Shown here piece after piece: positions 48,904-57,630 of a DNA stretch of 64,000 nucleotides. The stretch is from NCBI RefSeq assembly GCF_019468565.1, contig NZ_CP080521.1, positions 6,076,001-6,140,000 of the forward strand, written 5' to 3'. Source of the DNA: Pseudonocardia sp. DSM 110487 (GTDB taxonomy: Bacteria > Actinomycetota > Actinomycetes > Mycobacteriales > Pseudonocardiaceae). Under the pieces are notes generated by a model. That model did no database searches and was not told the origin of the DNA. It worked only from the letters and a program-made list of their open reading frames with translations. Position 1 is the first letter of the stretch. Each line of letters begins with the position of its first letter. The position numbers and the translations under genes are program-made.

Positions 48904-49649
48904 TGGGGCACCGAGTCCAGGAGCCGCCGCGTGTACTCGTCGCCCGGCTCGGCGAAGACGTCGGCCGTGGGGCCGGATTCGATCACCCGGCCACGGTAGA
49001 GGACGACGACGTCGTCGCAGACCTGCTGCACCACAGCCAGGTTGTGGGAGATGAAGAGCATCGTGAGGTCGTGCTCGTCCCGCAGCCGGGCGAGCAGCCG
49101 CAGCACCTCGGCCTGCACCGACACGTCGAGCGCGGAGGTCATCTCGTCGGCGATCACGACGTCCGGACGCGTGATCAGGGCACGGGCGATCGCGATCCGC
49201 TGCCGCTGGCCGCCGGAGAACTCGTGCGGGTAGCGGTCGGTCGCGTCGGCGGGCAGCGCGACGTCCTCCAGCGCGGCGGCGATCGCGTCCCGGTGGCGGC
49301 GCACGCGGCAGCGGACCGGGTCGAGGGCCTCGGCGAGCGTCTGCCCGATGGTGCGTCGCGGGTCGAGCGACGAGTACGGGTCCTGCGGTACCAGCTGCAC
49401 CGCCCGCAGGAACGCGCGCCGCTCCCGGCGCCCGAGCGCGCCCACGTCGGCGCCGCGCAGCAGGATCCGACCACCGGCGATCGGGACGAGCCCGAGTATC
49501 GCGCGGGCGAGGGTCGTCTTCCCGGAGCCGGACTCCCCGACGAGTCCGACCGTCCGGCCGGCACCGATGCGGAGGCCGACGTCGTCGAGCGCGGTGGTGG
49601 CGCCGAACCGGACGCTCACCCCCTCGGCCGTGAGCACGTCCGCGCTCAT
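48900..49649 (-). CDS. Peptide ABC transporter ATPase, DppF/OppF type
   Basis: ATG at 49649 overlaps the fusion gene stop (ATGA), giving 249 residues. Walker A is GESGSGKTTLARAILG, the Q-loop is VPQDPYSSLDPR, the signature is FSGGQRQRIAIARAL, Walker B is VVIADEMTSALD, and the switch His is in FISHNLAVV. It lacks most of the C-terminal oligopeptide extension of full-length OppF. It forms the second ATP site with the ATPase half of the neighbouring fusion protein. Confidence 0.88.
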   Translation of the reverse strand: MSADVLTAEGVSVRFGATTALDDVGLRIGAGRTVGLVGESGSGKTTLARAILGLVPIAGGRILLRGADVGALGRRERRAFLRAVQLVPQDPYSSLDPRRTIGQTLAEALDPVRCRVRRHRDAIAAALEDVALPADATDRYPHEFSGGQRQRIAIARALITRPDVVIADEMTSALDVSVQAEVLRLLARLRDEHDLTMLFISHNLAVVQQVCDDVVVLYRGRVIESGPTADVFAEPGDEYTRRLLDSVPQ

Positions 49650-51346
49650 CGGTACGCCGCCCGGCTGCGGTCCAGCTTGGGCACCGCGTCGAGCAGCATC
49701 CGGGTGTAGGGCTCGGTCACCTTGCCCGCCCGCAGCGCCTCCGCGGTCAGTTCCTCGACCACCACCCCGTCCTTCATGACGAGCACGCGGTGGCACAGCT
49801 GCCCGATCACGCCGAGGTCGTGGGAGATGAAGAGCATCGCGGTCCCGTCCTCGGTGTTGATCCGGGCCAGCTCGCGCAGGATCTCGGCCTGGACGGTGAC
49901 GTCGAGCGCCGTGGTCGGCTCGTCCGCCACGAGCAGCGCGGGCTCGCCCGCGAGTGCCGTAGCGATCATGGCGCGCTGCCTCATCCCTCCGGAGAGCTGG
50001 TAGGGGTGGGAGCGGAGCAATCGCGCGGGATCGACGATGTGCACGGCGGCGAGCAGGTCCGCGATGATCTTCCGGGCCTCGGCCTTCGAGTGACCGCGGT
50101 GCACCCGCAGTACCTCGGTGAGCTGAGTGGCCATCCGCAGCGCGGGGTTGAACGTCGTGCCGGGGTCCTGGTAGATCAGGCCGATCCCGGTGGCGAGATC
50201 GCGGCGCGGTGGGTTCTGCCGCATGTCCATGCCGGCCACCTGCAGGTGCGTGGCCTCGGCTGTGAGCCCGTCGGGCAGGAGGCGGGCGAGCGCCATCGCG
50301 GTGAGCGACTTCCCGCTGCCGGACTCCCCCACCACGCCGAGGATCTCCCCGCGCGCGATGTCGAACGAGACCCCGCGCACGAGCGGGACGCCGTCGCCGC
50401 GGCGCACGACGAGGTCGCGGACGCTGACGACGGCATCAGCGGTCGGGGCGCCGGCCACCCCGGCGCCGGCCTCCGCGGGCACCGACCGTGTCCGCGTTCG
50501 GAGGCGCGGGTCGGCGGCCGCGGCGAGGCCGTCCCCGATCAGCATGGCCGCGACCGACATCAGCACGATCATGAGCGCTGGTCCGACCACCTCGATGGGG
50601 CGCGAGTAGATCGCGGGCAGCGCCGCGGCCAGCAACGAGCCGAGGTCGTAGTCCGGGATCTGCACGCCGAGTCCGACGAACGACAGCGCCGACATCGCCA
50701 CCAGGCCGGTGGAGAAGGTCGCCGCGAGCTGGATGAGGAGCGGCTCGGCCATGTTGGGCAGCAGGTGGCGCCCGATCATGGCCCATCCGGGCACGCCGGT
50801 GAGCCGGGCCGTCGTGACGAAGTCGCGTTGGTGCAGGGCCGCGCCGAGGTTCGCGGTGAGCCGCGCCGTGGCGGGGATGTTCGCCAGCCCCACGGCGAGC
50901 ACGAGCTGCCAGCGCCCGGCCCCGAGGATCGCCGCGAGCACCACCGCGACCAGTAGCTCCGGGTACGAGACCGCGATCTCGACGATCCGCAGCGCGGCCT
51001 CGCGCACCCGGCGCGGCACGATCCAGACGGCGGTGCCGATCAGCACACCGACCACCATCGAGAGGGCGCTGGCGGCCAGCGCCATCACGAGGCTCGATTG
51101 CGCACCCACCAACGCCCGCGCGAGCATGTCGCGCCCGAACGCGTCGGTGCCCAGCCAGTGGTCGGCCGACATCGGCCGGTTGGTGTGGGGGCTCAGGCCG
51201 TCGGCCGCACCCACGAGCGTCAACGACGCGATCACGGCCGTGGCCGCCGTGACCGCGAGCAGTCCGGTGCCGACGCCGAGCGCGACGTTCCACCTCAGCC
51301 GGGGACGGCCGGGCACGCCTGGTTCGATCACCGCGGGATCAGCCAT
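49646..51346 (-). CDS. Peptide ABC transporter permease-ATPase fusion (DppC + DppD)
   Basis: The protein has 566 residues. Residues about 1-280 form a DppC-type permease: hydrophobic N-terminal helix, SADHWLGTDAFGRDMLARALVGA, then the permease core up to GDGLAAAADPRLR. After a linker (SVPAEAGAGVAGAP), an OppD-type ATPase follows: Walker A GESGSGKSLTAMALA, Q-loop YQDPGTTFNPALR, signature LSGGMRQRAMIATAL, Walker B LLVADEPTTALD and switch His FISHDLGVI. These are normally two proteins. The start at 51346 overlaps the DppB-type stop by 8 bp. Confidence 0.88.
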   Translation of the reverse strand: MADPAVIEPGVPGRPRLRWNVALGVGTGLLAVTAATAVIASLTLVGAADGLSPHTNRPMSADHWLGTDAFGRDMLARALVGAQSSLVMALAASALSMVVGVLIGTAVWIVPRRVREAALRIVEIAVSYPELLVAVVLAAILGAGRWQLVLAVGLANIPATARLTANLGAALHQRDFVTTARLTGVPGWAMIGRHLLPNMAEPLLIQLAATFSTGLVAMSALSFVGLGVQIPDYDLGSLLAAALPAIYSRPIEVVGPALMIVLMSVAAMLIGDGLAAAADPRLRTRTRSVPAEAGAGVAGAPTADAVVSVRDLVVRRGDGVPLVRGVSFDIARGEILGVVGESGSGKSLTAMALARLLPDGLTAEATHLQVAGMDMRQNPPRRDLATGIGLIYQDPGTTFNPALRMATQLTEVLRVHRGHSKAEARKIIADLLAAVHIVDPARLLRSHPYQLSGGMRQRAMIATALAGEPALLVADEPTTALDVTVQAEILRELARINTEDGTAMLFISHDLGVIGQLCHRVLVMKDGVVVEELTAEALRAGKVTEPYTRMLLDAVPKLDRSRAAYR

Positions 51347-52280
51347 GGCGCACCCGCGGGTCGACGATGCCGAGCACGATGTCCACGGCGAGGGTGAGCA
51401 GTGCGGAGAGCACCGCGAGGACGAGCACGATCCCCTGGATCAGCGGGTAGTCCTTCGCGGTCACCGCGTTGACGATCCCGAGGCCGAGGCCCGGCCAGCT
51501 GAACACGGTCTCGACGGTGATGGCGCCGCCGAGCATGCCGATCAGGATGATCCCGCTGAGCGTGAGGGTGCTGGTCAGCAGGTTCGGCAGCGCGTATCGC
51601 CCGTACGTCCGCAGCGCGCCGAGCCGCCAGCCGCGGGCGGTGCGCAGGTAGTCCTGTTCGAGCACCACCGCGGTCTCGCGGCGCACCACCCGGGCGATGA
51701 AGCAGATCGACGGGATCGAGAGCGCCATGAGCGGGAGCACGAGCGAGATCCCCACCCGCGAGCGGGAGTAGGCAGGCGGCAGCACGTGCAGGGACACCGC
51801 GAACACCAGCACCAGGAACGTGGCCATGACGTACGGCGGGATCGCCGCGACCACCGCGGTCGTGTAGCCGAACGCGCTGTCGAGGAAGCGCCTGCGCCCG
51901 CCGCGGGTGAGTACCCCGACCGCCATGCCGAGGGGCACCGCGACCAGCAGCACCACGACGAGGGACGCGAACGCGAGCCCCGCCGTGAACGGCAGCCGCC
52001 CGAACACCACGTCGGCGACCGGCGCGTTGAGCGAGAAGGAGTGGCCCATGTCGCCCTGGAGCAACCCGCCCACGTAGTCGACGAACCGCTCGGCGAGCGG
52101 GCGGTCCAGGCCGAGCTCGGCGCGCACGGCCTCGATCTGCGCGATCGTGGCGTCCGGGCCCGCGGCGCTCACCGCGGGGTCGCCCGGGATCAGCGGGACG
52201 ATCACGAACGTGAGCACCACCGCCACGACGACCGTGCCGGCGAGGCCCGCCAGCCGCCGCGCGACGAACGAGCGCGTCAT
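51339..52280 (-). CDS. Peptide ABC transporter permease, DppB/OppB type
   Basis: ATG at 52280 overlaps the binding-protein stop (ATGA), giving 313 residues. Six helices, with N-terminal text VARRLAGLAGTVVVAVVLTFVIV and IPGDPAV, and the characteristic ELGLDRPLAERFVDYVGGLLQGDMGHSFS. The EAA-like loop is DYLRTARGWRLGALRTYGRYALPN. It pairs with the permease half of the fusion protein. Confidence 0.9.
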   Translation of the reverse strand: MTRSFVARRLAGLAGTVVVAVVLTFVIVPLIPGDPAVSAAGPDATIAQIEAVRAELGLDRPLAERFVDYVGGLLQGDMGHSFSLNAPVADVVFGRLPFTAGLAFASLVVVLLVAVPLGMAVGVLTRGGRRRFLDSAFGYTTAVVAAIPPYVMATFLVLVFAVSLHVLPPAYSRSRVGISLVLPLMALSIPSICFIARVVRRETAVVLEQDYLRTARGWRLGALRTYGRYALPNLLTSTLTLSGIILIGMLGGAITVETVFSWPGLGLGIVNAVTAKDYPLIQGIVLVLAVLSALLTLAVDIVLGIVDPRVRHG

Positions 52281-53854
52281 CCGTCGATCACTCGCAGGGT
52301 GGCGAAGTCGACGTACTCGCCGAACGTCGAGACCACCACGTGCGGCGAGGTGATGTAGGTCGTCGGGTTGCCGGCGAGCGGGACCACGTCGCTGCGCTCG
52401 AACAGCGTGCGTTGCGCGGCCTCGAACGCGGCGCAACGGGCGGCCGGGTCGGTGGCCGCGAGGCCCTGGCTGAGCGCGGCCTCCCCCTCCGGGTTCGCCG
52501 AGGCGCTGTAGTTGCGCCCGCCGGCCTCGACGGCCGGGCCGATCACACGGTCCAGTGATGCGCTGATCGAGCCGACGGAGTTCAGGTCGCCGAGGAACAC
52601 CAGGTCCCAGTCGGAACCGCCTTCCGCGATCGTGCTCCAGAACGTGGCGTTGTCGACCTTGTTCATCCGCACCTGGGCGCCCGCGTCGGACAGCACCTGG
52701 AAGATGTAGTCGGCACCGCCGCTGTAGGACGGGTTGGCGGTGTTGCCGAGCATTGCGATCTGGACGCCGGGCAGCACAGCGGCGGCCGCGGCCGCGTCGT
52801 GCGGCTGCGGCAACGAGGGGTCGGTGCTCGCGCAGGCGAAGCTCGCGGGCACCACCGTGGTGAGCACCTCGGCCGTGCCGTCGGAGAACACGGTGTTGAA
52901 GGCGTTCTGGTCGATCGCGGCCGCCACCGCCCTCCGCAGGTCCGGCCGGTCGGCGAACACCCGGCCGGGGCGCTGGTTGAACACCACGTACGTGGTGGCG
53001 GAGGTGACGTCGTAGCGGTGGTAGTCCGGCTGCCCCTCGAAGCGGGCGATCGTGTCCTGGTCGCTGAACTGGCCGAGGTCGACGTCCCCGGCGAGGATCT
53101 GGTTGGCCACGGTGGAGGGGTCGGTGGAGATGCCGATCTCGATGGACCGCGGCGGGGTGCCGACGAGCGCCGTGGAGAACGCGGGCCACGCGTCGTACCC
53201 CTCGCGCAGCGAGAAGGTGTAGCCCATCCCGGCGTTGGCCTCGGAGAGGGTGTACGGACCGGAGAAGGCGCCCGGGACCCGGCCCGCCGCGAGCCCATCG
53301 GGGTCGGCGAGCCCGGCCGGGCAGACGATCCCGGTCTGCGCGATCGCGAGCCCCTGCACGAGCGTGGTGAACGGCTGGGACAGCGTGATCCGCACCTGCT
53401 TGCTCGCGTCGTCGGCCGCGATCGCCGGGTCGCCCTGGCCGAACACGAGGTTCTTCCACGTGGAGGCGGTCTCGGGCGCCGCGAGGTGGTTCAGCGATGC
53501 CGCCACCACCGATGCCGTGATCGGCGTGCCGTCGGAGCAGGTGGCGCCATCGCGGATCGTGAAGACGTACTCCGACGCCGACACCGTCTCCCACTGCGAC
53601 GCGAGCCCGCCGACCAGCGTCGACGGGCCGTCGCGGCGCAGGAGGGTGTCGTAGAGCAGGCTCACCATCTGGAACGTCTGCTGGCCCTGCGCCCGCGCCG
53701 GGTCGAAGCTGGACGGGTCGCTGGCCAGTACCGTGCGCACCACGGTGTCCTCGGGATTCCCCGTGTCACCGGAACAGCCCGCGAGCAGCAGTGCGACGGC
53801 GCTCACCAGTGTGGCGGCGGCGGTGCGCAAGCGACGGTCGTGCGCTTTCGGCAA
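52277..53854 (-). CDS. Peptide ABC transporter substrate-binding lipoprotein (SBP family 5)
   Basis: The chosen start is TTG at 53854 because AGGAGGGG lies 7 bp upstream and the signal peptide begins there (LPKAHDRRLRTAAATLV), giving 525 residues. The lipobox is LLLAGCSGD. The mature protein has the family 5 fold with SDPSSFDPARAQGQQTFQMVSLLYDTLLRRD, and EYVFTIRDGATCSDGTPITA near residue 100. It is anchored outside the membrane and captures oligopeptides or similar compounds. First gene of a five-gene operon ending in the metalloprotease. Confidence 0.88.
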   Translation of the reverse strand: MPKAHDRRLRTAAATLVSAVALLLAGCSGDTGNPEDTVVRTVLASDPSSFDPARAQGQQTFQMVSLLYDTLLRRDGPSTLVGGLASQWETVSASEYVFTIRDGATCSDGTPITASVVAASLNHLAAPETASTWKNLVFGQGDPAIAADDASKQVRITLSQPFTTLVQGLAIAQTGIVCPAGLADPDGLAAGRVPGAFSGPYTLSEANAGMGYTFSLREGYDAWPAFSTALVGTPPRSIEIGISTDPSTVANQILAGDVDLGQFSDQDTIARFEGQPDYHRYDVTSATTYVVFNQRPGRVFADRPDLRRAVAAAIDQNAFNTVFSDGTAEVLTTVVPASFACASTDPSLPQPHDAAAAAAVLPGVQIAMLGNTANPSYSGGADYIFQVLSDAGAQVRMNKVDNATFWSTIAEGGSDWDLVFLGDLNSVGSISASLDRVIGPAVEAGGRNYSASANPEGEAALSQGLAATDPAARCAAFEAAQRTLFERSDVVPLAGNPTTYITSPHVVVSTFGEYVDFATLRVIDG

Positions 53855-53942
53855 CGGGACCCCTCCTTCGACGGCGCGCGTGATCGAAGCAAGCTCAGAT
53901 GTCAGATGTGTGTCGTGATCACACCCGGGCGTTAACTCGAAC

Positions 53943-55349
53943 GTGATCCCGATCATGACGGGTGAACACGGAACGCGCAGCCCCTCGGGAACGACATCCG
54001 GGGTGACTAGGGAGGTCGCGGTGGCGGCGAGGCGCGCGGGACTGTCGCCCGCGGTGGTGGCGCAGGTGGTACTGGGTGCTGGCTTCCTGGCCCACCTCGT
54101 GGTCGTGGAGGTGCTCTTCGCCACCGCGGGCAGCGGCAAGAACTCGGTGCTGACCGTCGCCAAGTTCTTCGCATTGCACGCTGCCTCGATCATGATGCTG
54201 CAGCTGGTGCTGGTGGCGCGCCTGCCGTTCCTCGACCGGCGCATCGGCATGGACCGGCTCACCGTCTGGCACCGCTGGGTCGGCTTCACCCTGGCCTGGA
54301 CCGTGCTGACGCACGCGACGCTCGTGGTGCTCGGCTACGCGGTGCTCTACTCGATGCCGGTGCTCGCGACGTTCCTGAGCCTGGCCGGTGTGGTGGCCTC
54401 ACTGCTCGGGATGTGCGCCGCCGCCATCATCCTCGCGATGGCGGCGTTCTCCCTGCGCTACGCCCGCAGGCGGATGCAGTACGAGACGTGGCACGCGCTC
54501 CACATCGGCCTCTACCTCGCCGTCCTGCTCGCGCTGGTCCACCAGGGGCTCGAAGGCACCACGTTCGCGTCCTCCCCCGCGGCGCGCGCGTACTGGTGGA
54601 CGGTGTGGGCTCTGGTGCTGCTCGCGTTCCTCTCCGGCCGCGTGGCGCTGCCGATCTGGCGCAACGTCCACCACCGGTTCCGGGTGATCGCGGTCGTCCC
54701 GGAGTCCGACGACGTCGTCTCCGTCTACGTCACCGGGCGTGATCTCCACCGCCTGGGCGCCCGCGCGGGCCAGTTCTTCATCTGGCGCTTCCCCGCGCAC
54801 AACGGCTGGTGGCAGGCCAACCCGTTCTCACTCTCGGCCGCGCCCGACGGGCGGACCCTGCGACTCACCGCCAAAGCCGTCGGCACGACGAGCGCGGGAC
54901 TGCGGCAGCTTCCCGTGGGCACGCGCGCGTTCCTCGAAGGCCCCTACGGCGCCTTCACCGCCATGCACCGCACGCGGCCGGCCACCCTCCTCGTCGCTGG
55001 CGGCGTGGGGATCACCCCGATCCGCGCGATGCTCGAGGAATCGAGCGGGCCGACCGTCGTCCTCTACCGGGTGCAGACGATGGCCGACGCCGTCCTGCTC
55101 CCCGAGCTGCGGTGGCTCGCCGACGAGCGCGGCGCCCGGCTGCACGTGCTCGCCGGGCGGACCGGCAGCGGCAATCCGCCCCTGGCCCCGTTCGAACCGG
55201 CCAACCTCGCCGCGCTGGTGCCCGACATCGCCACCCGCGACGTGTACGTCTGCGGCCCACGCGCCATGACCGATGCCGTGCTGCGCAGCCTCCGCGAGCT
55301 GGGGGTGCCCCGCGGTCAGGTGCACGCGGAGCGGTTCAGCCTCGCATGA
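53943..55349 (+). CDS. Ferric-reductase-type membrane flavoprotein
   Basis: The protein has 468 residues from GTG 53943; ATG 53955 is an alternative. The N-terminal 240 residues have about six helices with heme-ligand candidate His in WHRWVGFTLAW, THATLVVLGY, WHALHIGLYLAVLL and ALVHQG, as in ferric reductase/NOX domains. The C-terminal part is an FNR-like module: AGQFFIWRFPAHNGWWQANPFSLSA for FAD, and LLVAGGVGITPIRAML for NAD(P). It lacks a plant-type ferredoxin domain. It moves electrons across the membrane to an outside acceptor that is not known. It is divergent from the peptide importer. Confidence 0.85.
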   Translation: MIPIMTGEHGTRSPSGTTSGVTREVAVAARRAGLSPAVVAQVVLGAGFLAHLVVVEVLFATAGSGKNSVLTVAKFFALHAASIMMLQLVLVARLPFLDRRIGMDRLTVWHRWVGFTLAWTVLTHATLVVLGYAVLYSMPVLATFLSLAGVVASLLGMCAAAIILAMAAFSLRYARRRMQYETWHALHIGLYLAVLLALVHQGLEGTTFASSPAARAYWWTVWALVLLAFLSGRVALPIWRNVHHRFRVIAVVPESDDVVSVYVTGRDLHRLGARAGQFFIWRFPAHNGWWQANPFSLSAAPDGRTLRLTAKAVGTTSAGLRQLPVGTRAFLEGPYGAFTAMHRTRPATLLVAGGVGITPIRAMLEESSGPTVVLYRVQTMADAVLLPELRWLADERGARLHVLAGRTGSGNPPLAPFEPANLAALVPDIATRDVYVCGPRAMTDAVLRSLRELGVPRGQVHAERFSLA

Positions 55350-55398
55350 TCCTCTTGGTGCGGATCGCGCCTCGGTGTGCGCGACTAGCCTCGACCGC

Positions 55399-56214
55399 AT
55401 GAGAATCCTGGTGACCGGAGCGACCGACGGGCTGGGCCGGTACGTGACCACGGAGCTCACCAAGTCCGGGCACCGCGTCCTGGCGCACGGCCGGAACCCG
55501 GAGCGGCTGCGCGCGCTGCACGACGAGCTCGGCGTCGACACGGTGCAGGCCGAGCTCGGCGAACTGCGGCAGGTGGACCGGCTCGCCGACGACGTGCTGC
55601 AGCGGCTCGACCACCTCGACGTGCTCGTCAACAACGCGGGCATCGGCGCGGGCACCGACCACAGCAGGCGCGAGGAGAGCGCCGACGGGATCGAGCTGCG
55701 CTTCGCCGTGAACTACCTGGCCGGCTACCACCTGGCGCGCAGGCTCGTGCCGCTGCTGGCGGCCTCGGCCCCCGCGCGCGTGGTCAACGTCGCCTCGATC
55801 GGGCAGGAGGCGATCGACTTCGCCGACCCGCTCCTCGAGCGCTCCTACGACGGCATGCGGGCCTACCGGCAGAGCAAGCTCGCCCAGATCATGGCCACGA
55901 TCGACATGGCCGTCGAGCTGCGCGACACCGGCGTCACCGTCAACGCACTGCACCCCGCCACACTCATGCCCACCACGATGGTCAGGCAGGGGTGGTCCGG
56001 GCGCGCGGTGAGCACCCTCGAAGAGGGCGGCACCGCGACGCTGCGCCTGATCCTCGACGAGGGACTGGCGACGACGACGGGCCGCTACTTCGACAGCAAC
56101 ACACCCGACCCCGTCGACCCCGACCCACAGGCGAACGACGCCGAGGCGCGCAGGCGGTTGCGAGAGCTGTCCGACGGGCTCGTGACCGCTGCGCTCAGCC
56201 GCGCACCGCGGTGA
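55399..56214 (+). CDS. Short-chain dehydrogenase/reductase
   Basis: The protein has 271 residues; ATG at 55399 is the first sensible start, although the frame extends upstream. Cofactor motif ILVTGATDGLGRYV, VLVNNAGIGAG, Ser-Tyr-Lys as VASIGQ and YRQSKLAQI. It resembles retinol-dehydrogenase-like SDRs. The 3' end overlaps the 3' end of the methyltransferase on the opposite strand by 20 bp. Substrate unknown. Confidence 0.85.
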   Translation: MRILVTGATDGLGRYVTTELTKSGHRVLAHGRNPERLRALHDELGVDTVQAELGELRQVDRLADDVLQRLDHLDVLVNNAGIGAGTDHSRREESADGIELRFAVNYLAGYHLARRLVPLLAASAPARVVNVASIGQEAIDFADPLLERSYDGMRAYRQSKLAQIMATIDMAVELRDTGVTVNALHPATLMPTTMVRQGWSGRAVSTLEEGGTATLRLILDEGLATTTGRYFDSNTPDPVDPDPQANDAEARRRLRELSDGLVTAALSRAPR

Positions 56215-56998
56215 CCACGACGGCGGTGAAGTGCATCGGGAAGCGGCCGCCAACCGCGTCGACGGCGGCGCCGATGCCCGCCAGCAGTTCGTCGCGGGCC
56301 GCCACCGGGAACAGGTGGTGTCCGCCGGATGTGGGCACGAACTCCAGCCACTCGTCACGGATGTAGATCCGGTCCCAGTCGAACCGCCACTGCTCCGGCT
56401 CGCCGAACCCGCCCGCCTGCCGCACCCCGTCCTCCGCCTTGGTGAAGAACGCCGAGTACGCGTCGAGGCCGGGGATCGCCCCCTTCGCGAAGGGCGTGTC
56501 CGGTAGCGCCCGCCGGTACACCGCGGCGAAGGCGTCCCCCAGGTCGGCCGGGGGCTGGAACACGTACCAGAACAGGGCGAGCCGCCCACCGGACCGCAAC
56601 ACCCGCGCAGCTGTGGCCGCGCCCACGACCGGGTCCACCCAGTGCCACGCCATCCCGGCGACGACGGCGTCGAACGTCCGGCCTGCGGGGTCCCAGTCCT
56701 CGAACCTCGACTCCTCGACCTCGAGCCCGTGCCTGCGGGCCCAACCGGCCATGCGCGCGTCGGGCTCGACGCCCAGCACCGTGCACCCGGCGGCCTGGAA
56801 CTGCCGGGCCGCGATGCCGGTGCCGCATCCCACGTCGACGACGTTCGGGCCAGGGCTCGCGGCGACGATCCGCTCCACCATGGCCTGCGGGTAACGCGGG
56901 CGGGCCCGGTCGTAGCGTTCGGGGTCCGCGCCGAACGACTCCGCGACGTGGCGGGCCCTGTGGGATTCGGAGTGGGACTCGGACGGTAGAGTGGGCAT
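56195..56998 (-). CDS. Class I SAM-dependent methyltransferase
   Basis: The protein has 267 residues. Motif I NVVDVGCGTGIAARQFQAAG (about 53-72), then VLGVEPDARMAGWA, and the post-motif segment FDAVVAGMAWHWVDP, typical of small-molecule methyltransferases of the UbiE/Methyltransf_11 group. It is divergent from a TetR regulator over two tandem palindromes, and its own start codon lies inside the first of them, so repression by the TetR protein is likely. Confidence 0.87.
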   Translation of the reverse strand: MPTLPSESHSESHRARHVAESFGADPERYDRARPRYPQAMVERIVAASPGPNVVDVGCGTGIAARQFQAAGCTVLGVEPDARMAGWARRHGLEVEESRFEDWDPAGRTFDAVVAGMAWHWVDPVVGAATAARVLRSGGRLALFWYVFQPPADLGDAFAAVYRRALPDTPFAKGAIPGLDAYSAFFTKAEDGVRQAGGFGEPEQWRFDWDRIYIRDEWLEFVPTSGGHHLFPVAARDELLAGIGAAVDAVGGRFPMHFTAVVVTAVRG

Positions 56999-57027
56999 GC
57001 GCCCACTCTAGTGGGCACGCGCCCACT
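56989..57027. promoter_or_regulatory. Two tandem palindromic operators for the TetR regulator
   Basis: GAGTGGGCATGCGCCCACTC (56989-57008, arms of 8 bp) is followed by AGTGGGCACGCGCCCACT (57010-57027, arms of 7 bp). The GTGGGC half-sites repeat every 20 bp, about two helical turns. The pair fills the gap between the divergent methyltransferase and TetR starts. Confidence 0.75.
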
Positions 57028-57048
57028 CGTCGATGGAGGAGGGCGGAC

Positions 57049-57615
57049 ATGCCGACCGGAGTGGCCTTGCGCGACGCACGCGAGCAGCTCTTCGCCGCCG
57101 CGGAGCACGTGCTGCTGCGCGCCGGGCCGAACGGGTTGACCAGCAGGGCGGTCACCGACGAGGCGGGCGTCGCGAAGGGTGTGCTGCACCGGCACTTCGC
57201 CGACTTCGACGCCTTCCTCGCCGAGCTCGTCCTCGACCGCATCGCCCGCCTCGACGAGCGCGCCCTCCGCGAGTCCGCGGGCACCGGCGCGCTCGCGGAG
57301 AACCTCACCACCGTGCTGACGGACGTGTTCGGACCGGTCGCCGTCGGGATCGTCGGCCTCGTCACCTTCCGCGACGGCCTGCGGGCGCGGTTGCGCCGGG
57401 CCGGGTTGACCGGCATCCCGTTGCTCGCGCAGGCCGCGGCCATGATCGCCGCCTACCTCGCGGCGGAGCGCGATCTCGGCCGCATCGCGGCGGACGCCGA
57501 CGTCGACACCCTCGCGCTCACGCTGATCGGCAGTGCCCACCTGTTGTTCGCGGGCCAGGAGGCTCCGCCGGCGGCCGAGGAGGTCCGCAGGATCGTGACC
57601 GCTGTCGTCGGATGA
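57049..57615 (+). CDS. TetR-family regulator
   Basis: The protein has 188 residues; ATG at 57049 follows GGAGGAGGG. The N-terminal DNA-binding domain includes LFAAAEHVLLRAGPNGLTSRAVTDEAGVAKGVLHRHFADFDAFLAELV. The C-terminal ligand domain is helical and ordinary. Autoregulation and control of the divergent methyltransferase through the tandem palindromes are likely. The flavin monooxygenase 15 bp downstream may be cotranscribed. Confidence 0.9.
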   Translation: MPTGVALRDAREQLFAAAEHVLLRAGPNGLTSRAVTDEAGVAKGVLHRHFADFDAFLAELVLDRIARLDERALRESAGTGALAENLTTVLTDVFGPVAVGIVGLVTFRDGLRARLRRAGLTGIPLLAQAAAMIAAYLAAERDLGRIAADADVDTLALTLIGSAHLLFAGQEAPPAAEEVRRIVTAVVG

Positions 57616-57630
57616 GGACATGATGGCCGC

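Noticed and set aside
53919..53935. GTGATCAC palindrome between the peptide operon and the ferric reductase as an operator
   Set aside because: Only 8 bp of symmetry with no second copy in this gap, and similar TGATCA motifs occur elsewhere by chance. There is too little to support a feature.
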